Notes under the pieces: model-generated
Databases searched by the model: none
The model's input: only the letters and a program-made list of their open reading frames with translations
What the model was told of the DNA's origin: nothing
From: an uncultured Oscillospiraceae bacterium
GTDB taxonomy: Bacteria; Bacillota; Clostridia; Oscillospirales; Oscillospiraceae
Assembly: GCA_910584835.1 (NCBI GenBank)
Contig: CAJUEG010000070.1
Coordinates: 1-13,690 of the forward strand
Reading direction: 5' to 3'
Length of the DNA stretch: 13,690 bases
Shown here: one piece after another, positions 5,723 through 12,467 of the stretch
How the letters are laid out: every line of letters starts with the position of its first letter
Position numbering within the stretch: position 1 is the first letter of the stretch
Position numbers and translations under genes: made by a program

Positions 5723-7189
5723 ATGATATTGAGCGAGCTGTCCGCCCTGGAGCTGGGCGCGGCCATCAAAAGAGGAGAAGTGTCCGTCAAGGAGGCCGTC
5801 CAGGCGGCGCTGGACGCCGTCGCCGCCCGGGGCGGGGCGCTGAACGCCTTTATCACCGTCACCGGGGAGCGGGCGCTGGACCGGGCGGACAAGCTCCAGG
5901 CCGGGGTAAAGGACGCACAGAGCCCCCTCTGCGGCGTGCCCATGGCCCTCAAGGACAACATCTGTACAAAAGGGGTCAAGACCACCTGCGCATCCAAAAT
6001 CCTGGGGGAGTTCGCGCCCCCCTACGACGCCACGGCGGCGGAACGGCTGGAGCGGGCGGGGGCGGTGTCCCTGGGCAAGCTGAACATGGACGAGTTCGCC
6101 ATGGGCTCCACCTCGGAGACCTCCTTCTACGGCCCGGTGAAAAACCCCTGGGACCTGGAGCGGGCACCGGGGGGTTCCTCCGGGGGCGCGGCGGCGGCGG
6201 TGGCGGCGGGTATGGGCTGGTACGCCGCCGGCTCGGACACCGGCGGCTCCATCCGCCAGCCCGCCGCCCACTGCGGCGTCACCGGCGTGAAGCCCACCTA
6301 CGGGACAGTGAGCCGGTACGGGCTCATCGCCCACGCCTCCTCCCTGGACCAGATCGGCCCTTTGTGCCGGGACGCGGCGGACTGCGCCGCCGTGCTGGAC
6401 GCGCTCATGGGCCGGGACCCCAGGGACGGCACCAGCCTGGACGGGCGGTATGGGAACCTGCTCAGCGGGCTGACCGGCGATATCCGGGGCATGAAAATCG
6501 GCCTGCCCGGGGAGTGCTTCGGGGAGGGGCCGGACGGGGAGGTCAAGGCCGCCGTCCTGCGCGCCGCCGGGGTGCTGAAAGACCGGGGGGCGGAGATTGT
6601 GGAGCTGTCCTTCCCGGTGCTGGAGTACGCCGTGCCCGCCTACTATATCATCGCCTGCGCCGAGGCGTCCTCCAACCTGTCCCGGTTCGACGGGGTGAAA
6701 TACGGCTGGCGGGCGGCGGAGTACGACGGCCTGGCGGACCTCTACCGCAAGACCCGCACCCAGGGCTTCGGCGCGGAGGTGAAGCGGCGGATTCTGCTGG
6801 GGACGTTTGTGCTGTCCTCCGGCTACTACGACGCCTACTACAAAAAGGCGCTGCAGGTGAAGGCGGTCATCAAGGACGCCTTTGACCAGGCGTTCCGGCA
6901 GTGTGACCTGCTCCTCACCCCCGTGACCCCCTCCACCGCCCCCAGGCTGGGAGAGAGCCTGCCCGACCCGCTGAAGATGTACCTCGGCGACGTCTACACC
7001 GTGCCCGTCAACCTGGCGGGGCTGCCGGCGCTGTCCATGCCCTGCGGGTTTGACGGGAAGGGGCTGCCCATCGGGGCTCAGCTCATCGCGCCCCGCTTCG
7101 GGGAGGGAAGGCTGCTGAACGCGGCCCACGCGTTCCAGCTGGACACGGATTACCACAGACGGAGGCCGAAGGGAGGCGAACCGGCATGA
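5723..7189 (+). CDS. gatA: Asp-tRNA(Asn)/Glu-tRNA(Gln) amidotransferase subunit A
   Basis: 488 residues, full length. GatA is the amidase-signature subunit that hydrolyses glutamine to supply ammonia for the transamidation. The Ser-cisSer-Lys triad is present: K77 in MALKDN, S152 in PGGSSGG, and the nucleophile S176 in SDTGGSIRQP. These match Lys79, Ser154 and Ser178 of the Staphylococcus aureus enzyme. The N-terminal block ending AFITV, LGKLNMDEFAMGSTSE (117-132) and YGTVSRYGL are also family-typical. The ATG is preceded by GAGGGG at 9-nt spacing. The stop overlaps the gatB start (ATGA), so the two are translationally coupled. It depends on the promoter ahead of gatC as far as can be seen. 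Confidence 0.97.
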   Translation: MILSELSALELGAAIKRGEVSVKEAVQAALDAVAARGGALNAFITVTGERALDRADKLQAGVKDAQSPLCGVPMALKDNICTKGVKTTCASKILGEFAPPYDATAAERLERAGAVSLGKLNMDEFAMGSTSETSFYGPVKNPWDLERAPGGSSGGAAAAVAAGMGWYAAGSDTGGSIRQPAAHCGVTGVKPTYGTVSRYGLIAHASSLDQIGPLCRDAADCAAVLDALMGRDPRDGTSLDGRYGNLLSGLTGDIRGMKIGLPGECFGEGPDGEVKAAVLRAAGVLKDRGAEIVELSFPVLEYAVPAYYIIACAEASSNLSRFDGVKYGWRAAEYDGLADLYRKTRTQGFGAEVKRRILLGTFVLSSGYYDAYYKKALQVKAVIKDAFDQAFRQCDLLLTPVTPSTAPRLGESLPDPLKMYLGDVYTVPVNLAGLPALSMPCGFDGKGLPIGAQLIAPRFGEGRLLNAAHAFQLDTDYHRRRPKGGEPA

Positions 7190-8613
7190 CCTGGGAAACC
7201 GTCATCGGCCTGGAGACCCACGTGGAGCTGGCCACCAGGACGAAAATTTTCTGCGGCTGCACCACCGAGTTCGGCGGCGCGCCCAACACCCACTGCTGCC
7301 CGGTGTGCACCGGCATGCCGGGGACGCTGCCCGTGCTCAACAAAAGGGTGCTGGAATTCGCCGTCAAGGCCGGGCTGGCCCTGAACTGTTCCATCGCCCG
7401 GCACAGCAGATTTGACCGGAAAAACTACTTCTACCCCGACCTGCCAAAGGCCTACCAGATTTCCCAGCTCTATCTTCCCATCGCCCGAAGCGGGGCCGTG
7501 TCCATCCATACGGACGCCGGGGACAGGACAATCCGTATCCACGAACTCCACATGGAGGAGGACGCGGGCAAGCTGGTCCACGACCCCCGGACCGGCGTGA
7601 CCCGGTGCGACTACAACCGCTGCGGGGTGCCCCTCATTGAGATCGTCACCGAGCCGGATTTCCGCGCGGCGGACCAGGTGATCGCCTACCTGGAAAAGCT
7701 GAAGGAGACGCTGCAATACCTGGGGGTGTCCGACTGCAAAATGCAGGAGGGGTCCCTGCGGTGCGATGTGAACCTGTCGGTGCGGCCCCTGGGAAGCGCA
7801 CAGCTGGGCACCCGGACGGAGATGAAAAACCTCAGCTCCTTCAAGGCCATCGCCCGGGCTGTCGGCTATGAGGCCAAACGGCAGATTGGGCTGATGGAAG
7901 AGGGCGGGCGGGTGGTTCAGGAGACCCGCCGCTGGGACGAGAGCAAGAACGTCTCCTGCGCCATGCGTTCCAAGGAGGACGCCCGGGACTACCGCTATTT
8001 TCCCGAGCCGGACATCCCTCCCATCGAGCTGTCGGAGGAGTATCTGGAGGGCCTGCGCTCCGCCCGGCCCGAGCTGGCGGAAGAAAAGCGGGCCCGGTAC
8101 CGGGCGGACTACGGCCTGCCCGAGTACGACTGCCGGATGATCACCTCCGACAAAGCCCTGGCGGCGTTTTTCGAGGGGCTGGTTGCGCTGGGCACGCCCC
8201 CCAAGCAGGGGGCCAACTGGATCATGGGGGAGGTGCTGGGGGCGCTGTCCGCCCGCGGGCTGGAGCCCAAGGATATGAGGCTTACGCCCCCTGCTCTGGC
8301 CCGGCTCATCGCCCTGGTGGGGGAGGGCAGGCTGAACCGCAACACCGCCGTCGGGGTATTTGAGGCGGTTTTCGACGGGGACGGCGATGTGGATGCCTAT
8401 ATCAAAGCCCACGGGCTGGAGCAGGTGAGCGACGGCGGCCTGGTGCGGGAGGCCTGCGCCCGGGTGCTGGAGGCCAACCCCCGGCCTGTGGCGGACTGCC
8501 GGGGAGGCAGGGAGAAGGCGTTTGGCTTCCTGGTGGGCCAGGCGATGCGGGAACTGAAGGGCAGGGCCGATCCCCAGGCGGTACGCCGGGCTCTGCGGGA
8601 GCTGTTGGGATAA
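7186..8613 (+). CDS. gatB: Asp-tRNA(Asn)/Glu-tRNA(Gln) amidotransferase subunit B
   Basis: 475 residues, full length. GatB binds the misacylated tRNA, phosphorylates or adenylates the side-chain carboxylate with ATP and receives ammonia from GatA. Visible marks: VIGLETHVEL (residues 6-15), zinc-type cysteines C23, C25, C38 and C41 (the metal-binding variant of GatB), the signature block IHELHMEEDAGKL, DYNRCGVPLIEIVTEPD, GSLRCDVNLSVRP, TRTEMKNLSSF, and the C-terminal helical plus YqeY-like tail domain (about residue 300 to the end) that recognises the tRNA elbow. The start overlaps the gatA stop by 4 bp and has GGGAGG 9 nt upstream. The last gene of the operon, it is followed by a hairpin at 8619-8647. 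Confidence 0.97.
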   Translation: MTWETVIGLETHVELATRTKIFCGCTTEFGGAPNTHCCPVCTGMPGTLPVLNKRVLEFAVKAGLALNCSIARHSRFDRKNYFYPDLPKAYQISQLYLPIARSGAVSIHTDAGDRTIRIHELHMEEDAGKLVHDPRTGVTRCDYNRCGVPLIEIVTEPDFRAADQVIAYLEKLKETLQYLGVSDCKMQEGSLRCDVNLSVRPLGSAQLGTRTEMKNLSSFKAIARAVGYEAKRQIGLMEEGGRVVQETRRWDESKNVSCAMRSKEDARDYRYFPEPDIPPIELSEEYLEGLRSARPELAEEKRARYRADYGLPEYDCRMITSDKALAAFFEGLVALGTPPKQGANWIMGEVLGALSARGLEPKDMRLTPPALARLIALVGEGRLNRNTAVGVFEAVFDGDGDVDAYIKAHGLEQVSDGGLVREACARVLEANPRPVADCRGGREKAFGFLVGQAMRELKGRADPQAVRRALRELLG

Positions 8614-8618
8614 AAGAT

Positions 8619-8647
8619 AAGCCGTCCCCCGGTATGGGGGACGGCTT
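8619..8647 (+). terminator. Terminator-like hairpin after gatB
   Basis: A perfect 12-bp stem (8619-8630 with 8636-8647) and a five-base loop lie 5 nt past the gatB stop. The following T-run is poor (TTGAGCTTGTC), so it may work together with the next hairpin at 8661-8708. Confidence 0.65.
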
Positions 8648-8660
8648 GAGCTTGTCAAAA

Positions 8661-8708
8661 ACGGGTCGCACGGTTCCCGCCCGAGGGGGCGGGGGAACGA
8701 GGACCCGT
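8661..8708. terminator. Bidirectional terminator between gatB and the amidase gene
   Basis: Outer stem ACGGGTC (8661-8667) pairs with GACCCGT (8702-8708). An inner stem is 8673-8682 with 8687-8698, carrying a two-G bulge. On the minus strand the hairpin is followed by TTTTTG, on the plus strand by CTTTTC. It best serves the minus-strand amidase gene and can back up gatCAB termination. Confidence 0.75.
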
Positions 8709-8724
8709 CTTTTCGCGCCCAAAT

Positions 8725-9525
8725 TTAATCGGCGGCGGTCGGACCCAGCTGTCCCAGCCGGTCCAGCACCGTCAGCGTACGGCACAGGTCCTCGGACACG
8801 TTCAGCTGGCCGCTGCCGGTGCCGTTGAGCGCGCCCTTGTCCACCGCCTTGGCCACGGCGTCCCGGTAATACTCCGGCACGTCGGCCAGGGTCTTGTAAT
8901 ACACCATCTCGTCCTCCTCCTCTCCATCCATGGCCTTGGCCACATCGGCCCGGAAATCGCCCATATCAAAGCCGAACCGGGGGAACCAATTGTAGATATC
9001 CCCGTGGTTGGACGCCACCCCCCGGCGGTAGCCGTCCTGGTGGCAGATCACCACCCCGTCCGCCAGCGGGTCCAGGCCGTAGTCCCGGCACAGCATGGCG
9101 GTGAGCTCCACGGCGGCGCGGTAGGCCTGCCTGAAATACGCGGGGTCGTCCAGGCTGTCCTCGCACATCTCAAAGGAGATGTGGGTGTCGTTGGCGCTTC
9201 TGCCGCTGGTCCCGGTGCCCGCGTGCCAGCCCCGGTGGTTCCAGGGCAGGGTCTGCACCGCCGCCACCGAGCCGTCGGCCAGCCGCCCGATGAAGCCGTG
9301 GACGCACACGTCCAGGCCAGGGCGGTTCCAGTGATTGCCGTTTTTGTTTTCACCCAGGGCGGAGAGCAGCCCCTCCCGGCCGGGGGTGGAGGAGACGGGT
9401 TGGACGTACCGCCGCAGGGCGGGGTTGTTTGCCCCGGTGGAGTGGACCATCACGCCCGCGGGCTTGATGGTGCGCCTGGTTTTATAGCAGTTGTTTTCGG
9501 TGAGGATACACTTCAGCAGCTTCAT
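8725..9525 (-). CDS. N-acetylmuramoyl-L-alanine amidase (phage endolysin type)
   Basis: 266 residues. The catalytic part (about 1-200) is an Amidase_2/PGRP-like zinc amidase that would cut the bond between muramic acid and L-Ala in peptidoglycan. Marks: VMVHSTGA (26-32) with zinc ligand H28, NHRGWHAG (96-103), and CHQDGYRRGVASNHGDIYNWFPRFG (from 161) with further histidines, a block I associate with clostridial phage and prophage lysins. A tail of about 60 residues (from 207: MVYYKTLADVPEYYRDAVAK..., then NVSEDLCRTLTVLDRLG) looks like the small cell-wall-binding repeat of such lysins. There is no signal peptide, which fits export or release by a holin. The start overlaps the holin-like stop by 4 bp. 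No capsid, tail or integrase gene is nearby, so this is either a phage remnant or a domesticated lysis cassette. Confidence 0.9.
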   Translation of the reverse strand: MKLLKCILTENNCYKTRRTIKPAGVMVHSTGANNPALRRYVQPVSSTPGREGLLSALGENKNGNHWNRPGLDVCVHGFIGRLADGSVAAVQTLPWNHRGWHAGTGTSGRSANDTHISFEMCEDSLDDPAYFRQAYRAAVELTAMLCRDYGLDPLADGVVICHQDGYRRGVASNHGDIYNWFPRFGFDMGDFRADVAKAMDGEEEDEMVYYKTLADVPEYYRDAVAKAVDKGALNGTGSGQLNVSEDLCRTLTVLDRLGQLGPTAAD

Positions 9526-9725
9526 CCGGCGCCAGTTCCTTTCTGTGCCGTCCGCTCCAGCTGTGAGCCGAAGTAGAAGGCGATGATGACGGTGTAAATC
9601 GTCATAAAGTCCCGGCTGACCTGGCCCCGCAGGGACAGCACGGCGAACACGCACGTCAGCGCCAGCGTCACCAGGGATTTGACGCACAGCAGCCGGGCCA
9701 GCCGGTTGGCCAGCAATTCCTTCAT
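9522..9725 (-). CDS. Small holin-like membrane protein
   Basis: 67 residues. The ATG at 9725 follows AGGGGAG at 7-nt spacing. The N-terminus is basic (NRLARLLCVK), and two hydrophobic segments at about 17-33 and 40-56 are joined by a short polar turn (RGQVSRD). The tail is short and polar. Size, topology and position directly before an endolysin-type amidase (ATGA overlap) all fit a two-helix phage holin, which would open the membrane so the amidase reaches the wall. This is inferred from context and not from a family motif. No convincing promoter is visible within 120 bp upstream. Confidence 0.75.
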   Translation of the reverse strand: MKELLANRLARLLCVKSLVTLALTCVFAVLSLRGQVSRDFMTIYTVIIAFYFGSQLERTAQKGTGAG

Positions 9726-9877
9726 GTTTGATCTCCCCTCTTCCGTGTGATTTGCGGGCGGCCCCAGGGGAGAGGCCCCCAACCACGGCTATGCGCCCCC
9801 CGCCGCCGCCGTGCCTGTCCAATCCTCCCGGGTGACAAATTTCCCGCCCCGAAGAGTAAAAAGAGACAAAAAAAGAA

Positions 9878-9907
9878 TTGCCTATTCTTGTGCAATTGTG
9901 CTATAAT
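9878..9907 (+). promoter_or_regulatory. Promoter of hpf
   Basis: -35 TTGCCT (9878-9883) and a perfect -10 TATAAT (9902-9907) have an 18-bp spacer. The start would be near 9914. The leader is therefore only about 40 nt and begins with a 6-bp hairpin (9916-9921 with 9927-9932), placed right after the start. The rest of 9726-9877 is GC-rich non-coding sequence in which I see no gene. Confidence 0.75.
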
Positions 9908-9952
9908 ACAAACACGGGAGGGAATTCCTCCCAACCGAAAGGAGCTGAGCAC

Positions 9953-10492
9953 ATGAAGTTTACGTTTACAGACAAGAAGGTCAACCTGCCCAAGTCCCTG
10001 CACAACTACGCCGAGAAGAAGGTAGGCAAGCTGGACCGTTACTTCAAGACCGAGGCGGAGGCCAATCTGGTCTACTCTGTGGAGAAGGACCGGAACAAGG
10101 TGGAGCTCACCATTCGGTCCGGTCCAACCATTCTGCGGGTGGCGGAGAGCACCTCCGACATGTTCGCGTCGGTGGACGCGGCGGTCACTTCCATGGAGCG
10201 CCAGCTGCGCAAGCACAAGACCCGCTTGGAGAAGCGGCTGCGCACCGGGGCGTTCACCCCCGCCGAGCCCGCGGAGGAGACCTCCTTTGTGCCTGACGTG
10301 GAGGAGGACGAATTCCAGGTTGTGCGGACGAAGAAGTTCCCCATCAAGCCCATGACGGTGGACGAGGCCATCCTTCAGATGAACCTGCTTGGCCACAGCT
10401 TCTACGCATTCAAGGTGGAGGACGGCGGCGCGTTTGCCGTGGTGTATAAGCGCAACGACGGCGGCTACGGGCTCATTGAGGACGAGGAGTGA
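9953..10492 (+). CDS. hpf: Ribosome hibernation promoting factor, long form
   Basis: 179 residues. The N-terminal S30AE/RaiA domain (about 1-105: MKFTFTDKKVNLPKSLHNYAEKKVGKLDRYF, a central ELTIRSG strand, the ...SMERQLRKHKTRLEKR helix) binds the 30S decoding region. A flexible acidic linker (about 106-123) leads to the C-terminal dimerisation domain (about 124-175: VVRTKKFPIKPMTVDEAILQMNLLGHSFYAF, then VVYKRNDGGYGLIE). This long form joins two ribosomes into 100S particles in stationary phase, as in most Firmicutes. The start at 9953 is fixed by AAAGGAG at 8-nt spacing and by homology. The gene is monocistronic, ends at the hairpin at 10520, and is convergent with the TauE-like permease. Confidence 0.96.
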   Translation: MKFTFTDKKVNLPKSLHNYAEKKVGKLDRYFKTEAEANLVYSVEKDRNKVELTIRSGPTILRVAESTSDMFASVDAAVTSMERQLRKHKTRLEKRLRTGAFTPAEPAEETSFVPDVEEDEFQVVRTKKFPIKPMTVDEAILQMNLLGHSFYAFKVEDGGAFAVVYKRNDGGYGLIEDEE

Positions 10493-10519
10493 CCCGGAGC
10501 TGATTTGAAATAAAAAGGG

Positions 10520-10550
10520 AGGCCGGCAGGGGGATTTCCCCTGCCGGCCT
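10520..10550. terminator. Bidirectional terminator between hpf and the permease gene
   Basis: A perfect 13-bp stem (10520-10532 with 10538-10550) and a five-base loop. On the minus strand it is followed by CCCTTTTTATTT, on the plus strand by GTGTGTTTTGG. It separates convergent hpf (stop 10492) and the permease gene (stop 10571). Confidence 0.85.
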
Positions 10551-10570
10551 GTGTGTTTTGGAGCTGGGAG

Positions 10571-11338
10571 TCAGGTCAGATAATTTACAAGCAGAATCGC
10601 CGCCCCCAGCACCGTCAGCACCACGCCGGTGGCCCGGTTGAGGACGATGGGGCTGGCCTTGTTGGCAAACCGTGCGGCGACGCGGGCCCACAGCAGGGTG
10701 GACAGCACACACAGGACGAGCACCGTGGGATCGGGCGCGCCGCCGATGACAAAGTGGCCGGCGGCACCGGTGAAGGCGGTGAAGGCCATGATGAACACGC
10801 TGGTGCCCACGGCGGTTTTCAGCTCGTACCCCAGCACGGAGGTAAGAATGAGCAGCATCATCATCCCGCCCCCGGCCCCCACGAAGCCGCAGATGAAGCC
10901 GATGAGCATCCCGCACAGGACGGATTGAATCACCCGCTTTTTGGGGTCCACCGCCGCCATGGACTCCTTGGTGGTCATCACCGGCTTGACGATGAATTTG
11001 ATGCCCAGCAGCAGGGTCATCCAGGTGGAGAAGCCCCCCATAGTGGAGGCGGGCACCAGGCTGGACACCCAGCTGCCCACCAGGGTGAAGCACAGCACCG
11101 TGACCATCATCACCAGGCCGTTTTTCACGTCCAAATTCTTGTTTTTGCCGTAGGTGTAGGCGGACACGGCGCTGGCCAGCACATCGCTGGCCAGGGCGAT
11201 GCCCACCGCCGCATAGGGCTCCATGTGGAGAAAGGTGATGAGCATGGGGCTGATGACGGCGGCGGCGCTCATGCCCGCGAAGCCGGTGCCAAGCCCGGCG
11301 CCGATACCGGCCAGAAAACAGATGATAAAGGTAAACAC
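10571..11338 (-). CDS. TauE/SafE (DUF81) family membrane permease
   Basis: 255 residues, the usual length. It is nearly all hydrophobic, with about eight membrane helices in two related halves. Marks: the N-terminal GLGTGFAGMSAAAVISPML (residues about 17-35) and its counterpart in the second half, CGFVGAGGGMMMLLIL, the repeated Gly-rich motif of the family. Relatives carry sulfite, sulfoacetate, taurine-derived or other organic anions; the substrate is not readable here. The start is GTG at 11338: GAGGT lies 8 nt upstream, and the frame further up (into the marR region) has no better start. The ribosome-binding site overlaps the stop codon of the MarR gene, so the two genes form an operon and are probably coupled. 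The permease is thus the likely regulated effector of the MarR protein. Confidence 0.9.
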   Translation of the reverse strand: MFTFIICFLAGIGAGLGTGFAGMSAAAVISPMLITFLHMEPYAAVGIALASDVLASAVSAYTYGKNKNLDVKNGLVMMVTVLCFTLVGSWVSSLVPASTMGGFSTWMTLLLGIKFIVKPVMTTKESMAAVDPKKRVIQSVLCGMLIGFICGFVGAGGGMMMLLILTSVLGYELKTAVGTSVFIMAFTAFTGAAGHFVIGGAPDPTVLVLCVLSTLLWARVAARFANKASPIVLNRATGVVLTVLGAAILLVNYLT

Positions 11339-11348
11339 AAAAAAGACC

Positions 11349-11780
11349 TCACTTTTTGATGGCGTCCCGGATGTTCCGGGTGATTTTTTCCGAGATGGCC
11401 TCCAGTGCCCGCTCCTCTTCCGGGGTGAAGCCCCGGCGCATGGCTTGGAAGAAGGATCGCTGGGCCTCCCGTCCCTCCTGGAGAACGAGCCGGGCGGCGG
11501 GCAGGGGGGTGAGCAGCAGGGTTTTGCGGTTGCCCTGGGGGTGCTGGGCGGACAGCAGCCCCCGGGTCCTGAGGGAGTGGGCCGCCGCCGACACGTGGGA
11601 CTTGGTCCACTGGCGCAGGCGGACCGCCTCCGCCGCCGTGGCCCGCTCCGGGTTGTTGTGGAGGAAGAGCAGCAGGTCCAGCTCCATCCGGGTGAGCTGC
11701 CACCGCTGGGCCACCGGGTCGAGGGCCTGGTCATACAGGCTCTTGAGGAGCAGCGCGCTTTCCAAAAAATCCATGGCCAT
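11349..11780 (-). CDS. MarR-family transcriptional regulator
   Basis: 143 residues, standard MarR length. Order of elements: N-terminal dimerisation helix (MAMDFLESALLLKSLYDQALDPVA), then the winged helix: LTRMELDLLLFLHNNPERATAAEAVRLRQWTKSHVSAAAHSLRTRGLL (about 29-76) holds the helix-turn-helix, followed by the wing (AQHPQGNRKTLLLTPL) and a C-terminal dimerisation helix (FTPEEERALEAISEKITRNIRDAI). MarR proteins repress until a small ligand binds. The ATG at 11780 has AAGGAGGG 5-6 nt upstream; a second in-frame ATG is two codons further. It lies 10 nt before the permease gene and is transcribed from a consensus promoter with a palindrome over its start, so autoregulation is likely. Confidence 0.92.
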   Translation of the reverse strand: MAMDFLESALLLKSLYDQALDPVAQRWQLTRMELDLLLFLHNNPERATAAEAVRLRQWTKSHVSAAAHSLRTRGLLSAQHPQGNRKTLLLTPLPAARLVLQEGREAQRSFFQAMRRGFTPEEERALEAISEKITRNIRDAIKK

Positions 11781-11794
11781 GGCGGCCCTCCTTT

Positions 11795-11812
11795 TTGTTC
11801 TATTTTGAACAA
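11795..11812. promoter_or_regulatory. Palindromic operator, probable MarR binding site
   Basis: TTGTTC-6-GAACAA is a perfect inverted repeat (18 bp including the spacer). It lies between the -10 box and the ribosome-binding site of the MarR gene, over the predicted start near 11811. Size and placement are typical for MarR autorepression. The divergent gene's promoter (11867-11895) is about 55 bp away and would be less directly affected. Confidence 0.7.
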
Positions 11813-11817
11813 TGTGG

Positions 11818-11846
11818 ATTATAGCGGCGAAAAGGGCTCTTGTCAA
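11818..11846 (-). promoter_or_regulatory. Consensus promoter of the marR-permease operon
   Basis: On the minus strand, a perfect -35 TTGACA (11846-11841) and a perfect -10 TATAAT (11823-11818) have a 17-bp spacer. Such a full-consensus promoter would be very active unless repressed, which fits the operator just downstream. Confidence 0.88.
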
Positions 11847-11866
11847 GAGGGAGATGACGGGGCCGC

Positions 11867-11895
11867 TTGCGGCGGCAAAAGAAATGTGGTATCAT
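11867..11895 (+). promoter_or_regulatory. Probable promoter of the frameshifted membrane-anchored gene
   Basis: -35 TTGCGG (11867-11872) and -10 TATCAT (11890-11895) have a 17-bp spacer. The start would be near 11902, about 23 nt before the ATG. The -35 is only a partial match. Confidence 0.55.
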
Positions 11896-11924
11896 TTGTT
11901 TACACTGATGCGGAGGCGTCAAGG

Positions 11925-12435
11925 ATGAAAAAGGGCGGTTATATCGCGTTGGGCGTGCTGGGCGCCATTCTCTTGTCGGCCATTGTGCTCCAGGTAAAAA
12001 TTATCCCGCTGGAAAACGGGGAAAAAGAGGTTGCCCCTGTTTGATGCGGAGGCCGGGGGATCGGTGAACGCGGATCTGACGGAGGCGCTGGCTCAGCGCT
12101 ATGGCCAGGAGGGGGAGGCGGTGGAACAGCCTGGCTCCGTCTGGCGGGGGGAGGCCGCCGTGATCCGCGACACGTCCACCTATGAGACCGAGTACCTGGG
12201 GCGGGCTTTTGCCGGCGGCGACTACGTGCGGTGCACGGTGACCACCGTGCGGACCGTGGTATCCCCGGACGGGGGCGAGACGCTGGCGGCTACTACGCGG
12301 ACGTGCACATATACCGGCTATGACGACGGCAGGGCGGGCAGCAGGGAGCGGGCCAGGGTCCTGTGGGGGACGCTGGAGGAGGAGTACGCCGACGGCGAGG
12401 CGTATTTTAACGGGACGCCGGAAACTGCCCCTTGA
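11925..12435 (+). pseudogene. Membrane-anchored hypothetical protein interrupted by a frameshift
   Basis: The ATG at 11925 has GGAGG 8 nt upstream. The first frame encodes a basic start (MKKGG), one hydrophobic helix (about residues 6-23, YIALGVLGAILLSAIVLQVK), and then stops at 12042-12044 after 39 residues. The +1 frame continues without a stop from about 12028 to the TGA at 12433. It encodes a soluble, acidic domain (LPLFDAEAGGSVNADLTEAL..., GGDYVRCTVTTVRTVV..., EEEYADGEAYFNG) with codon use like the neighbours. Removing one base in the GGGGAAAAA run at 12018-12026 would join both into about 169 residues: an N-terminal anchor plus an extracellular domain of unknown fold. The second part has no good start of its own (a GTG at 12064 has GGAGG about 11 nt upstream). 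It may be a true mutation, a homopolymer sequencing error, or less likely recoding. I do not recognise a family. Confidence 0.65.
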
Positions 12436-12461
12436 CAATCCCCCCGCCGCCACGGTATAAT
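12432..12461 (+). promoter_or_regulatory. Promoter of leuA and its T-box leader
   Basis: A perfect -35 TTGACA (12432-12437) and a perfect -10 TATAAT (12456-12461) have an 18-bp spacer. The -35 box contains the TGA stop (12433-12435) of the preceding frameshifted gene. Start near 12468. Confidence 0.82.
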
Positions 12462-12467
12462 ACTTCC

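Noticed and set aside
8725..9782. A complete prophage
   Set aside because: Only a holin-like and an amidase gene are present; no structural, replication or integration gene is found and both flanks are housekeeping genes.
9878..9952. Upstream extension of hpf (25 extra residues)
   Set aside because: It begins within the -35 promoter box at 9878; the ATG at 9953 has the ribosome-binding site and matches the family's N-terminus.
11339..11812. N-terminal extension of the permease frame across the marR gene
   Set aside because: This stretch is the out-of-frame reading of the MarR gene; the GTG at 11338 with GAGGT before it is the plausible start, and the protein then has the normal family length.
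12031..12435. Second half of the frameshifted gene as an independent gene starting at TTG 12031
   Set aside because: The only purine-rich stretch ends directly at the TTG, leaving no spacing, and the frame lines up with the preceding anchor segment after a one-base shift.
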